Of a DNA stretch of 64,000 nucleotides, positions 52,624-59,919 are shown in pieces. Position 1 is the first letter of the stretch. Each line of letters opens with the position of its first letter. A program made the translations under genes and the position numbers. The stretch comes from Rhizobiales bacterium dw_265 (lineage in GTDB: Bacteria > Pseudomonadota > Alphaproteobacteria > Micropepsales > Micropepsaceae), in contig JAAVUU010000008.1 in assembly GCA_018449595.1 (NCBI GenBank), positions 108,008-172,007 on the forward strand. The letters run 5' to 3'. A model generated the notes under the pieces. The model saw only the letters and a list, made by a program, of their open reading frames with translations. It searched no databases and was not told the origin of the DNA.

Positions 52624-53033
52624 GCCAGGACTCCATTGTGCTGGCGCAACTTGGCCGCAAGCCAGGCTCGCGTATCCACGCGGGCAAGCGTCTTGCCCGT
52701 GCCGAGATCGAGGACCATCGCGCCGCCGCCCAGATATTCGGGCCGTAGCGACGAACAGGAGTTCATCCACTGGAAACCCCAGGCGCCCGTGAGCCCAAAA
52801 GCCTTCGCGCAGCGCAGCGCGAACAGCCCGGCGTGATCGGGGTTGCCGGTGATGCCGTGCCGAATCCACAGGGTGGCGTCGTCATCGGCATCGAGCGACA
52901 CGACGAAGCCTGCGGGGATTCCCTCCCGGTCCAGCTCCTCGGCGAAGGCGCTCCACATGCTACAGGCGCGGGCAGCATTGAAGCGACTGCCCACATCCAA
53001 GATGCAAGCAAAATGGGTAATATAGTCGGCCAT
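52620..53033 (-). CDS. ICE-associated hypothetical protein
   Basis: A 137-residue soluble protein (DYITHFACILDVGSRFNAAR; FVVSLDADDDATLWIRHGI; GNPDHAGLFALRCAKAFGLT, ending in MVLDLGTGKTLARVDTRAWL). Four-base overlap with the next gene indicates coupling. No family is recognised. The DADDDATLWI run of acidic residues could be a turn or metal site. Its leader contains a GAGAGC/GCTCTC dyad near 53046-53077. Confidence 0.78.
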   Translation of the reverse strand: MADYITHFACILDVGSRFNAARACSMWSAFAEELDREGIPAGFVVSLDADDDATLWIRHGITGNPDHAGLFALRCAKAFGLTGAWGFQWMNSCSSLRPEYLGGGAMVLDLGTGKTLARVDTRAWLAAKLRQHNGVLA

Positions 53034-53132
53034 GTTGAAACTCCTGAGAGCGGGGAGGGACGAGCCGCCGCTGCTCTCAACGCGGCGCGACTCGATCCTT
53101 CCCGGCCGCCCTCTGGCTCTTGGGCCGTGGAC

Positions 53133-53164
53133 AAAAAAAGGTCCGGCGCGGTGAGCGCCGGACC
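53133..53164 (-). terminator. Rho-independent terminator
   Basis: On the minus strand, GGTCCGGCGC/GCGCCGGACC ten-base arms with a five-base loop are followed by TTTTTTT (53139-53133). It ends the transcript carrying the 78- and 88-residue genes. Confidence 0.88.
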
Positions 53165-53186
53165 CTCGACCTTGCGATCTCAGCGC

Positions 53187-53423
53187 TTAAACATGCGAAG
53201 CGCCGCGCAGATTTATTCGATCATCCAAGCCGCGGCGAAACTCTCGCAAAATGAAATGACCCGGCACGGGAAACCAGTCCCAGCCGGGATATTCGGCGTC
53301 GGGATTGGCGCGGATGGCCCGCAAGGCGGCGGCCATCTTGCGGATGCTCACGGGCCGCCCTTCTGGAGTCCGGAAATAGCGGGGATAGGCCGCGCGGCCA
53401 GGGATGCGATCCATCTTCGTCAT
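53187..53423 (-). CDS. Small hypothetical protein
   Basis: A 78-residue basic protein, ATG at 53423 overlapping the upstream stop. It contains YPRYFRTPEGRPVSIRKMAA, ALRAIRANPDAEYPGWDWFP and VPGHFILREFRRGLDDRINL. The pattern suggests a compact mixed fold. No domain is recognised. It is the last gene before a terminator. Confidence 0.75.
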   Translation of the reverse strand: MTKMDRIPGRAAYPRYFRTPEGRPVSIRKMAAALRAIRANPDAEYPGWDWFPVPGHFILREFRRGLDDRINLRGASHV

Positions 53424-53686
53424 GGATAATCCTCTCCGTCCAATACCACGATGAGGGCCCGGACGATCTCGCCGAGGTCGCGCACGGCGGATTCGCACCG
53501 GCGGATGGCTTCGCAACGCGAGTTGCAGCCTTCCTCGGTGGAGAGCTCGATCATTAGGAAGCGGAACAGGCCGTCGCCGCAGGAGGCGAGGTCGGAACGG
53601 GCGATCTCCGTCATGGTCGTGAAATCACGGAAGTCGCCGCCGCAATAGGTGCGGGCGGCAACCTGGGCCCAAGGGGTGTTTTGCAT
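53420..53686 (-). CDS. Small acidic hypothetical protein
   Basis: The ATG at 53686 follows GGAGA. The 88-residue protein contains ARTYCGGDFRDFTTMTEIAR, then SDLASCGDGLFRFLMIELST and EEGCNSRCEAIRRCESAVRD. Five cysteines, three in the CNSRCEAIRRC run, could bind metal or form disulfides. It is coupled to the next gene by ATGA. Function unknown. Confidence 0.75.
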   Translation of the reverse strand: MQNTPWAQVAARTYCGGDFRDFTTMTEIARSDLASCGDGLFRFLMIELSTEEGCNSRCEAIRRCESAVRDLGEIVRALIVVLDGEDYP

Positions 53687-53756
53687 TGTCAGTCTCCGAA
53701 GGAGCGCGGACGCTCCCTCTGAGCCTGCCGGTCCCCCCGAGGCCAGCCCTCTCGCT

Positions 53757-54509
53757 CTAGGTACCAGCGCCGCCGGATAGCCGCGCATGCGCCGCGGTGA
53801 TGGCCCTGCTGGCTATGTGTTCTTCCAGGAAAGCCTGCATCTCGGCAAATGAGGCGCGTCCGATTGCGGCGCGGATCGCAGCCCGAATATCTTCGTCTGT
53901 CACGGTCTCGGATGCCTCACCCACCGTTGCGGCGCGGGCGTCTGACAAATGCCGGATGCGATCGCGGATCGTTGTGAAGCGCAGCTCGACCAGGACATCG
54001 GTTTCAATGCTGACTGGCACAGCCTTGGCGTCCCGCAGGAACTCATCCAGCAGGTCGAAGGTGGATTTCGAGCGGACACCATCAGCCGTGATAAGGAGGG
54101 CTTGTCCGCCCAGGCTGTCGGGACTCAACCGCGAGGATGTGAAAGCCGCGACGGATGTTACATATTTGAGTGTCGCGGAGCGCCGGACGATGTCCTGGAA
54201 AAGAACCGGCCACCCGACCGGCGAAAGGTCGATTTCGACACAGCCTCCTTCGTCTCCGGGTTCATTCCAAAGCGGCGCGACCAGGCGATAGGCTTCGCTG
54301 TCCAAGTCGGGCCTATCGGTGATGGCGGCGGCCAGTTCGGTTCGGTGGACCCTGGCGAAATCGGACGGACCTTCGTCGGAGTAGAAATACCAGCCGTCGC
54401 TGTCCTTCTCCGTCGAGAAAATATCGGAAAGCAGAAGCAATTCCAGCGCGGTTATATCCGATGCTGGAATGGTCTGCTGAATCACGGTGGGACAATGATC
54501 GCTAGACAT
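53757..54509 (-). CDS. ICE-associated hypothetical protein
   Basis: The ATG at 54509 with GGAG upstream gives 250 residues. The protein is acidic, with two parts: an N-terminal region (YFYSDEGPSDFARVHRTELA; WNEPGDEGGCVEIDLSPVGW; LFQDIVRRSATLKYVTSVAA) and a C-terminal helical region (VTDEDIRAAIRAAIGRASFA; EMQAFLEEHIASRAITAAHA). The first part resembles none of the families I know. Lower GC than its neighbours is suggested by codon use but was not measured. Confidence 0.72.
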   Translation of the reverse strand: MSSDHCPTVIQQTIPASDITALELLLLSDIFSTEKDSDGWYFYSDEGPSDFARVHRTELAAAITDRPDLDSEAYRLVAPLWNEPGDEGGCVEIDLSPVGWPVLFQDIVRRSATLKYVTSVAAFTSSRLSPDSLGGQALLITADGVRSKSTFDLLDEFLRDAKAVPVSIETDVLVELRFTTIRDRIRHLSDARAATVGEASETVTDEDIRAAIRAAIGRASFAEMQAFLEEHIASRAITAAHARLSGGAGT

Positions 54510-54568
54510 GTTGGTCTCCAATGAAGTGAATCCGCGCCTGTTGGCCGGATTTCAGGTTGTGGTTGGCA

Positions 54569-54841
54569 TCAGTCGAACTCGACCGCATCCGCTGCCTGGG
54601 GTTCATCGCGGATTAGAGGCGCTCCGTCTTCCGCGGAAAATTCAGCGGCTAGGCGGACGGCCCAGTCCTGCGCCGCGCATCGCGCGTCGCTGCTCGGTTC
54701 CCATTTTCGATCGACATAATTGCAGGCCGTTGCGATGTAAGATCGGAGCGCGGGACTGTCATGATATTCCTCCAGCGCCGACTCTATCGTGTCGTCCACA
54801 CAGAGGGTCAGGAGCGAATACCACCCGCAGCGTCGCGGCAC
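54569..54841 (-). CDS. Small hypothetical protein
   Basis: A 90-residue frame with a GTG at 54841; an internal GTG (VDDTIESALEEYHDSPALRS) is also possible. It is acidic and helical (YIATACNYVDRKWEPSSDAR; CAAQDWAVRLAAEFSAEDGA). It overlaps the end of the 59-residue gene by 34 bases, consistent with coupling. No family is recognised. Confidence 0.6.
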   Translation of the reverse strand: MPRRCGWYSLLTLCVDDTIESALEEYHDSPALRSYIATACNYVDRKWEPSSDARCAAQDWAVRLAAEFSAEDGAPLIRDEPQAADAVEFD

Positions 54842-54987
54842 TCAACGATGACGTCTTGCGCATCGCCGGCGGTGAGTTGGTCCCTGGCATACCGCCAGGC
54901 CCGCCACCAGCGCGCGAGGCGTTCGCGGGTACGCCACGACAGTCGATCAAAAAGGTTGGAAGAAAGGTGCTGGCGGATGTCAGTCAT
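54808..54987 (-). CDS. Small basic hypothetical protein
   Basis: The ATG at 54987 follows AGAAGGCGG. The 59-residue protein is Arg/Trp-rich (FDRLSWRTRERLARWWRAWR, then YARDQLTAGDAQDVIVECRD). It overlaps the upstream gene by eight bases. The basic amphipathic helix could bind nucleic acid or membrane. No family is recognised. Confidence 0.62.
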   Translation of the reverse strand: MTDIRQHLSSNLFDRLSWRTRERLARWWRAWRYARDQLTAGDAQDVIVECRDAAGGIRS

Positions 54988-55258
54988 GATCCGCCTTCTG
55001 CAGCCGCTTCTCGGCAACACGGATGGCCGCCGCGGCGATCTGGGTTTTCAAGGCGTTCTCGAAGAGGATGGCGGTGTCGCGGATCACCGATTGATCGGCT
55101 GCGGCCCGGATGTCGTCTTCCGAGACTTCGGCGGCATAGATGGAGGTGAGGGAGGGATCGGCAGCGATGAGCGCCGCGATACGGGCATAGATCGCAACTT
55201 CGCGGATTTCGAGACCGATCAGGGGAGGGGGCTGCTGGGAAAAGCTGCCATTCTGCAT
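54980..55258 (-). CDS. Small ICE-associated hypothetical protein
   Basis: A 92-residue helical protein, with the ATG at 55258 after GGAG that directly follows the terminator T-run of the parB gene. It contains IGLEIREVAIYARIAALIAA, DPSLTSIYAAEVSEDDIRAA and ILFENALKTQIAAAAIRVAE. The SEDDIRAA segment resembles VTDEDIRAAI in the 250-residue protein at 53757-54509. Function unknown. Confidence 0.72.
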   Translation of the reverse strand: MQNGSFSQQPPPLIGLEIREVAIYARIAALIAADPSLTSIYAAEVSEDDIRAAADQSVIRDTAILFENALKTQIAAAAIRVAEKRLQKADHD

Positions 55259-55268
55259 GGTGGGCTCC

Positions 55269-55304
55269 AAAAAAAAACGGAGCCCGGCGCGATGGCCGGG
55301 CTCC
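55269..55304 (-). terminator. Rho-independent terminator after parB
   Basis: On the minus strand, GGAGCCCGGC/GCCGGGCTCC ten-base arms with a six-base loop are followed by nine T. The T-run is only ten bases before the next ATG and abuts its ribosome-binding site, so it may also act as an attenuator for the genes below. Confidence 0.88.
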
Positions 55305-55326
55305 AGTTGAGGCTGCGGGGGATGGA

Positions 55327-57387
55327 TCAGGCCGCTTCCGCGATCGGGTCTTCGGCGAGGAAGGCCGGCAGGGCTTGGTCCTCGGCTTCCTCGGCCGCGA
55401 TGTCGGACGCATTGGCCAGACGAAGCGGTTCCGGCAGCCAGCCGGTGCCGTCCAGCAACCGCTCGGCTTCCTTCGCCATTTCGTCCTTCTTGAGATGATC
55501 GATCAGTTGGGCGGCATGTTCGCCCTTCGCCTCTCGAACGGCTTCCAGGATGCGGGCTTTGGTGACACGGCCGAGATAGGTTTCGACCGTGGGCCGCCAA
55601 CCCACCGCCACCATGTCGAGACCGACAACGCTGGCCAGGTGATCGGCGGCCTCGAGGCGACGCTGGACGTAATAGGGGGTGGTGCTGCGGTCGAAATAGG
55701 CAGACACGCCCTGCGAAACGCAGAAGGCCAACAGTTCCAGGCGTCTGCCCATCGGCAGGGCCGCCAGGAAATCCCACAGTTGTTCGTGGGATTCTGGCAT
55801 TTCCTTTTGGAAATGCTGTTCCTGTTCCTCCTGCGCCTGGGCGGACGGGGTGTCCGCCAGGCTCGCCGCCTGTACCGGCATGTGCACCGAACGCACACTG
55901 GCATCCAAGCAACCGCCGACCGTCCCCTTAAAGAAGATGTCGGTGGTCAGCTTGTGGAGCAGCAAGGTGAGCGCCGCGTCGGGGTTCTGAGCCACGGCGT
56001 CCTGCAGGGCCACGGTGCGATGCGAGGTGAGTTCGCTGATCAGGCGCTCCGGCAGCGGCTTGATCACATTGTCCTCGTCGCCTTCGGCATCGCCAGTACC
56101 GCCCACGGTGACCACCGCCTGCTGCGGCGTTGCGGATTGCACCTCCGTCTCCGGGGAGGCGGGATCTGTGTCTTCGGCCGGCATCTCGACCGACTGGATC
56201 TCGTCTTCCGGGCGGACAAAGCCCCGCTCGATCACCAGGCGGCCGTGGACATCGACACGGACGAAGGCGCCGGCGCGGGCCATTTCCGCAGGATCATAAG
56301 CGAACGGCCGGTCCGCGAAGTCGTCGATCGCTTCTTCGAGTTCGTCGTAGCGCCGGCTGGCTTCTTCGGGCCACTCATCCCCGCCGGAATACTTCTCCGT
56401 GAGGTCGTCCTGCTCGCGGCGCATGGCTTCGCGCTGCGCATATTCGGCCTCGGAGATGGGTATCTCCTTGCCGTGGATGCGGCGCAAACCATTGTTGTGG
56501 CCGACCGGGAAAGAAGAACTGACCTGGACCCACTTCCAACCTTCGGCGCCGACCTTCTCGCCGTCGGCCTTGAGCTGTTCGGTGAAGAGGCGGTCGAGAA
56601 GGGCGACATCCTCCACATAGCCCTCATCGGCTTCGTCGAAGAGGTCGCGGCGCACGGGGCCGCCAGCCGCGATGTACGCCTCCATTCCCAGATAGGCCAC
56701 CCGCTTGTCGGTGGACGAGACGGTATCCTCGGTCAGCAGCGCCTTGATGTCGGACGGTTCGTCATCATAGATGCCATCGGCAATATCCTGCCATAGCTGC
56801 TCCTGCCGGGCATGATCGTCGCTGAGAGTGAAGGCCATCAGCGTTTCGAGGGTCATTTCGTTGGCGCCATAGGCTTCGAGCAGCTTGGGCGATACCGTCG
56901 CCATCTTGAGGCGCTGCTTGACGATCTGCGGGGTGGTGGTGAAACGGGCCGCGATGGTTTCGTGGCCAAGGCCCTTTTGGGAAAGTTCATAATAGGCGCG
57001 AAATTCGTCAAGGGGATGGAGGCCGGATCGAAACACATTTTCCGCCAGTGAATCTTCCTCGGCGGAGATCGGGTCGTTGGCGGCCTTGAGGTTACAGGGA
57101 ACGCCACCATCCTTGGCGAAGCGCTTCTGCTTCACCAGAATGCTCAGCGCCAGGAAACGCCGGCCACCCGCGGGCACGTCATACATGCCGGTTTCTTCGC
57201 CAGCCTCGTTAACAAACGGGCGGACGTTGAGGTTCTGCAACAGGCCGCGGTGCGCGATGTCTGCTGCCAGGTCCTCGATCGAGGCACCGTTCTTGATCCG
57301 GCGGACATTGGCTTGCGACAGAACGAGCTTGTTGAAGGGGATCAGCTGGAAGTTGCCCAGTACGAGTTGAGGCTTTGCTTTCGCCAT
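55327..57387 (-). CDS. ParB/RepB/Spo0J-type nuclease-domain protein
   Basis: A 686-residue protein. The N-terminal ParB domain shows LSQANVRRIKNGASIEDLAA, the VPAGGRRFLALSILVKQ box, and AEEDSLAENVFRSGLHPLDE, the CTP-binding type AEN motif. A HTH follows (YYELSQKGLGHETIAARFTT, then VKQRLKMATVSPKLL). The long C-terminal part is acidic and variable. Proteins this long occur on ICEs and large plasmids and probably spread on element DNA or regulate its genes. No parS site and no ParA were found. A structured leader precedes it. Confidence 0.92.
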   Translation of the reverse strand: MAKAKPQLVLGNFQLIPFNKLVLSQANVRRIKNGASIEDLAADIAHRGLLQNLNVRPFVNEAGEETGMYDVPAGGRRFLALSILVKQKRFAKDGGVPCNLKAANDPISAEEDSLAENVFRSGLHPLDEFRAYYELSQKGLGHETIAARFTTTPQIVKQRLKMATVSPKLLEAYGANEMTLETLMAFTLSDDHARQEQLWQDIADGIYDDEPSDIKALLTEDTVSSTDKRVAYLGMEAYIAAGGPVRRDLFDEADEGYVEDVALLDRLFTEQLKADGEKVGAEGWKWVQVSSSFPVGHNNGLRRIHGKEIPISEAEYAQREAMRREQDDLTEKYSGGDEWPEEASRRYDELEEAIDDFADRPFAYDPAEMARAGAFVRVDVHGRLVIERGFVRPEDEIQSVEMPAEDTDPASPETEVQSATPQQAVVTVGGTGDAEGDEDNVIKPLPERLISELTSHRTVALQDAVAQNPDAALTLLLHKLTTDIFFKGTVGGCLDASVRSVHMPVQAASLADTPSAQAQEEQEQHFQKEMPESHEQLWDFLAALPMGRRLELLAFCVSQGVSAYFDRSTTPYYVQRRLEAADHLASVVGLDMVAVGWRPTVETYLGRVTKARILEAVREAKGEHAAQLIDHLKKDEMAKEAERLLDGTGWLPEPLRLANASDIAAEEAEDQALPAFLAEDPIAEAA

Positions 57388-57757
57388 TTGGCGTTACTCC
57401 GTGACGGGCGGCCGGGAGCCACTCTCCCGACCTCCAACCCGTCATGGTTCCCTTCGCGTCTCTCTCCCTCTGTGCCTGGACACCGGGTCGCGCCCCTGCG
57501 GGCACCGATATGGCGCTGGGTTGCGGATCGCGGCACAGCCTGGCGATATGGCCCGCATAGATGCTTACGGCCTTCCAATAGGCCGCGGTCATTCTCTTAT
57601 TGCGCCTCCATTCGATCTGGGCTTTGGCGGCCGCTTCGTGGCGCAGGTCCATGAGAACCGCCCGCAGCGCGCGGCGGGAATCGACGGGCAACTGCTGCAA
57701 CAGCCGCGCTGCTGGGAGCCGTAGGAGCGGATTGTGAATTTCTTTGGTGTTTCGCAT
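57209..57757 (-). CDS. Hypothetical protein, tail overlaps parB
   Basis: The ATG at 57757 opens a conserved-looking N-terminal region: TKEIHNPLLRLPAARLLQQL, SRRALRAVLMDLRHEAAAKA, then MTAAYWKAVSIYAGHIARLC. This is a plausible small helical ICE protein. The frame continues to 57209, 179 bases into parB and through the parB leader hairpin. The residues beyond about 90 have shadow-like composition, so the real product may be shorter through a lost stop or frameshift. It starts 19 bases after the PAPS-reductase-like gene. Confidence 0.55.
   Translation of the reverse strand: MRNTKEIHNPLLRLPAARLLQQLPVDSRRALRAVLMDLRHEAAAKAQIEWRRNKRMTAAYWKAVSIYAGHIARLCRDPQPSAISVPAGARPGVQAQRERDAKGTMTGWRSGEWLPAARHGVTPNGESKASTRTGQLPADPLQQARSVASQCPPDQERCLDRGPGSRHRAPRPVAEPQRPPVC
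57402..57443 (-). promoter_or_regulatory. Two-stem leader hairpin of parB (shared motif)
   Basis: On the minus strand, outer stem GACGGG/CCCGTC encloses GTTGGAGGT and an inner stem CGGGAG/CTCCCG with loop AGTGG. It is 14 bases from the parB ATG. The layout and loop match the leaders of the PAPS-reductase-like and gcrA genes. Confidence 0.6.
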
Positions 57758-57776
57758 GGCGTGTCGGTGCGGGTGT

Positions 57777-58667
57777 TCAAACGCCGCACATCCCCTCGCA
57801 CTCGTCGCCGAACAAATCGGATTGTCCGGCATCGGCCGCCGTGGTCAGGTCTACCTCGGCAAGGGGTATGGTGGTCCGGTGCAAGAACATCTCACCGCGC
57901 ACCCCTCGGACCCCGGTGCGAAGTGCTGCATCGACGGTGACCGCATCTGACCATGCGGTGGGATCGCGATCTCGCATGTCCCGCCACATACTGTCGGAAT
58001 GGTACGGGCAGCCGATGCAGCTGCTCTTGGGCGGGATAGGATATTCGTGGCGTTTAAGCCAGGCGATACAGTCCTGGCGCGTCATCCGTTTTTCGATCAA
58101 GGGCCAGCGATTGACCTGCCAGGATTCCCGGCTGGGCTTCATGCGGATCACCTCGTCCAACGAGATGCCGATCCATTGCTCTGCCATGGGATAGGGAGGC
58201 GACCGGCGGCGGGTGAGACCGGCCAGTTCGCGCACCTTGCGGCGGATGGGCACGATCTTGAACTCGGTCGTGCATTGGCGCCGGATCATCCCGACCTCGA
58301 AGTGGCCGCGCTTGACCGTCCGGGTGAAGGCAGGGATGGAGGCCCAGCGCTGGCCGCGGGCGGCCTTGAGGAGCCCTTCGCGCATATTGCCTGCCGAGAC
58401 GATGTGGACCGGGAAGGGCAGGACATTGTGGGAGCGAAGCCAGGCGAGGTGTTCATAGACAGCGGCGGGCTCCCAGCCCGTGTCGGCGAAGATGGCGCAA
58501 TCGGGCATGGGACCGATTACGCCATGGGCCGCCATCAGGGCGAGGGTCGTGGATTGCACGCCGGCGCCCAGGCTGAGAACGCGCAGCTTGATGGGAGGGT
58601 TGGGGGATGTGGGGCTGGCATGGCCTATATTCGAGTGGCAATCCTCGCCGGGTAACAGTTGCGCCAT
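57777..58667 (-). CDS. PAPS-reductase / PP-loop family protein
   Basis: The ATG at 58667 follows GGAGG. The 296-residue protein has the PP-loop LSLGAGVQSTTLALMAAHG near residue 32, then FADTGWEPAAVYEHLAWL. A CxxC-type cluster follows (SSCIGCPYHSDSMWRDMR near residue 235), preceded by RRQCTTEFKIVPIRRKV. This group of phosphoadenosine-phosphosulfate-reductase-like proteins is common on phages and ICEs. It may be linked to DNA or nucleotide thiolation; that is not established. Confidence 0.88.
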   Translation of the reverse strand: MAQLLPGEDCHSNIGHASPTSPNPPIKLRVLSLGAGVQSTTLALMAAHGVIGPMPDCAIFADTGWEPAAVYEHLAWLRSHNVLPFPVHIVSAGNMREGLLKAARGQRWASIPAFTRTVKRGHFEVGMIRRQCTTEFKIVPIRRKVRELAGLTRRRSPPYPMAEQWIGISLDEVIRMKPSRESWQVNRWPLIEKRMTRQDCIAWLKRHEYPIPPKSSCIGCPYHSDSMWRDMRDRDPTAWSDAVTVDAALRTGVRGVRGEMFLHRTTIPLAEVDLTTAADAGQSDLFGDECEGMCGV

Positions 58668-58681
58668 AACAAGCCTCCGCG

Positions 58682-58723
58682 GCGGGCGGCGGAGAGCCAA
58701 TCTCTCCACCTCAAACCCGCCGC
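58682..58723 (-). promoter_or_regulatory. Two-stem leader hairpin of the PAPS-reductase-like gene (shared motif)
   Basis: On the minus strand, GCGGCGGG pairs with the CCCGCC(GC) side downstream, enclosing TTTGAGGT and the inner stem GGAGAG/CTCTCC with loop ATTGG. The 3' side of the outer stem leads into the ribosome-binding site, so folding may affect translation. Confidence 0.65.
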
Positions 58724-58765
58724 AGACGGCGTCACGACACTCTGACTCTCACGCCAAACGAGGTG

Positions 58766-59227
58766 TCAGGCGGCGCGGCGCTGCACCGGGACGCCGGCCT
58801 TCGCCTTGGAACTTGGCCGATGCGCACGCGCCGCGTGAACCTCGCAATAGGGTGAGCCCTCCTTGTGCGGCTGTCCGCAGAAATGGAAATCGGCCTTCAT
58901 GGGATCTCCGATGGGCCAGCGGCACATTGGTTTGTCGATCGTCTGCATGGTGGCGAAGGAACCGTCTGCAAGCGGCAGGGGATCGACCTCAACGAGGACT
59001 ACGGCTGTCTGAACAGACCGAGATGGACGCGGGGCGCGCGAGACACGCGGCCGAATTGTTTGCGAATTGTCGCCGCGACCGGCGAGGCCGAGCCGATGGA
59101 CTTTTCCGATGACCGCGTTGCGGGTGACACCGCCAAGTGCGGCTGCAACCTGACTGGCTGATAGCCCCTCTTGCCAGAGGCATTTCAAATGTTCGACGCG
59201 ATCGTCTGTCCAATTCAACGCGGTCAT
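58766..59227 (-). CDS. gcrA: GcrA family cell-cycle regulator
   Basis: The 153-residue protein opens with the GcrA DNA-binding region: LNWTDDRVEHLKCLWQEGLS, then ASQVAAALGGVTRNAVIGKV and HRLGLAGR. The C-terminal Cys/His module CRWPIGDPMKADFHFCGQPH, then PYCEVHAARA, is also typical. GcrA binds sigma-70 and promoters methylated at GANTC by CcrM. An ICE-borne copy could retune host cell-cycle genes or couple transfer to replication. Its leader has the shared two-stem motif. Confidence 0.92.
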   Translation of the reverse strand: MTALNWTDDRVEHLKCLWQEGLSASQVAAALGGVTRNAVIGKVHRLGLAGRGDNSQTIRPRVSRAPRPSRSVQTAVVLVEVDPLPLADGSFATMQTIDKPMCRWPIGDPMKADFHFCGQPHKEGSPYCEVHAARAHRPSSKAKAGVPVQRRAA

Positions 59228-59243
59228 GGGAGGTCTCCGGGAA

Positions 59244-59282
59244 GCAGGTCGTCCAGAGCCAATCTCTGAAGCGCAAGCCTGC
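59244..59282 (-). promoter_or_regulatory. Two-stem leader hairpin of gcrA (shared motif)
   Basis: On the minus strand, outer GCAGG/CCTGC encloses CTTGCGCTT and the inner stem CAGAG/CTCTG with loop ATTGG. It ends 16 bases before the gcrA ATG. Loop and spacing match the leader at 58682-58723. Confidence 0.62.
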
Positions 59283-59366
59283 CGAACCGGATCGGCGCAC
59301 CCTCTCGCTCTTGATCCATTTGCGGTTGTGATAGAGGCTGTGGCGTTGTGGAACGTGAGGGCGGGA

Positions 59367-59780
59367 ATGACGAAGGGAACACCTGCTTCGATTGTGCCTG
59401 TCGATCCGGAGCATCTGCGCCAGACAATGATTCTCTTCGAAGACTGGTTTGCGTATACCGGACGGATTGAAGAGGAGGCGAACGAGCGTGAAATCGATGG
59501 CCCCGACCTTCACACGATGCTCGATAGTCTCGTCCAGAAATTCGCAATTGATGAGGGCGGGGCGGTCGCGCTCTTTAAGCGGGCGCTCGCGTTGATGGAC
59601 TATTGCGGAGAGGCTCAACTGCCGGAAGCGCTATTCGACGATGGTTATCCAGGCCAGGTTCTATGTCGGGCAGCCGCGAAGGCAACTGTTTATGATGTGT
59701 CCGTCGAGAATACAGAGGAAATCGGTCACACCTTGGACCCAGATGAGATGCGTAGAGCACTCCCCAATCTTTGGAATTGA
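59367..59780 (+). CDS. Hypothetical protein
   Basis: The ATG at 59367 follows GGCGGGA. The 137-residue protein is acidic and helical (RQTMILFEDWFAYTGRIEEE; PDLHTMLDSLVQKFAIDEGG; LFKRALALMDYCGEAQLPEA). No family is recognised. It is the first plus-strand gene right of the ICE maintenance module, divergent from gcrA. Confidence 0.68.
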   Translation: MTKGTPASIVPVDPEHLRQTMILFEDWFAYTGRIEEEANEREIDGPDLHTMLDSLVQKFAIDEGGAVALFKRALALMDYCGEAQLPEALFDDGYPGQVLCRAAAKATVYDVSVENTEEIGHTLDPDEMRRALPNLWN

Positions 59781-59919
59781 GGATGCGGCCGGGATAGGGC
59801 CGCCGTCGCTGGTGCTTCGGCGCAGCGCGCAGCTGGGTCGATAGGCTATCAAGACACGTCCGAATCCACGCACGAGCCCATGGTCAGGCTGTGATCGAAT
59901 TGCGAGGGGCCATACACCG

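Larger units (their letters stand above)
13209..59227. mobile_element. Integrative and conjugative element, core and cargo (ends not resolved)
   Basis: The interval holds a Trb-type mating-pair system, a TraG/VirD4 coupling protein and a relaxase. Next to them are the DUF2840, DUF2285, DUF6499 and AlpA-type genes that travel with alphaproteobacterial ICEs. The maintenance genes are SSB, Toprim, strawberry-notch methyltransferase-helicase, ParB and a PAPS-reductase-like protein. Gene order from LysR to relaxase follows the known pattern, except for the cargo segment and the oxidoreductase insertion. No integrase, flanking direct repeat or tRNA target was found, so both ends are estimates set by the outermost genes I would assign to the element. 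Confidence 0.75.
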
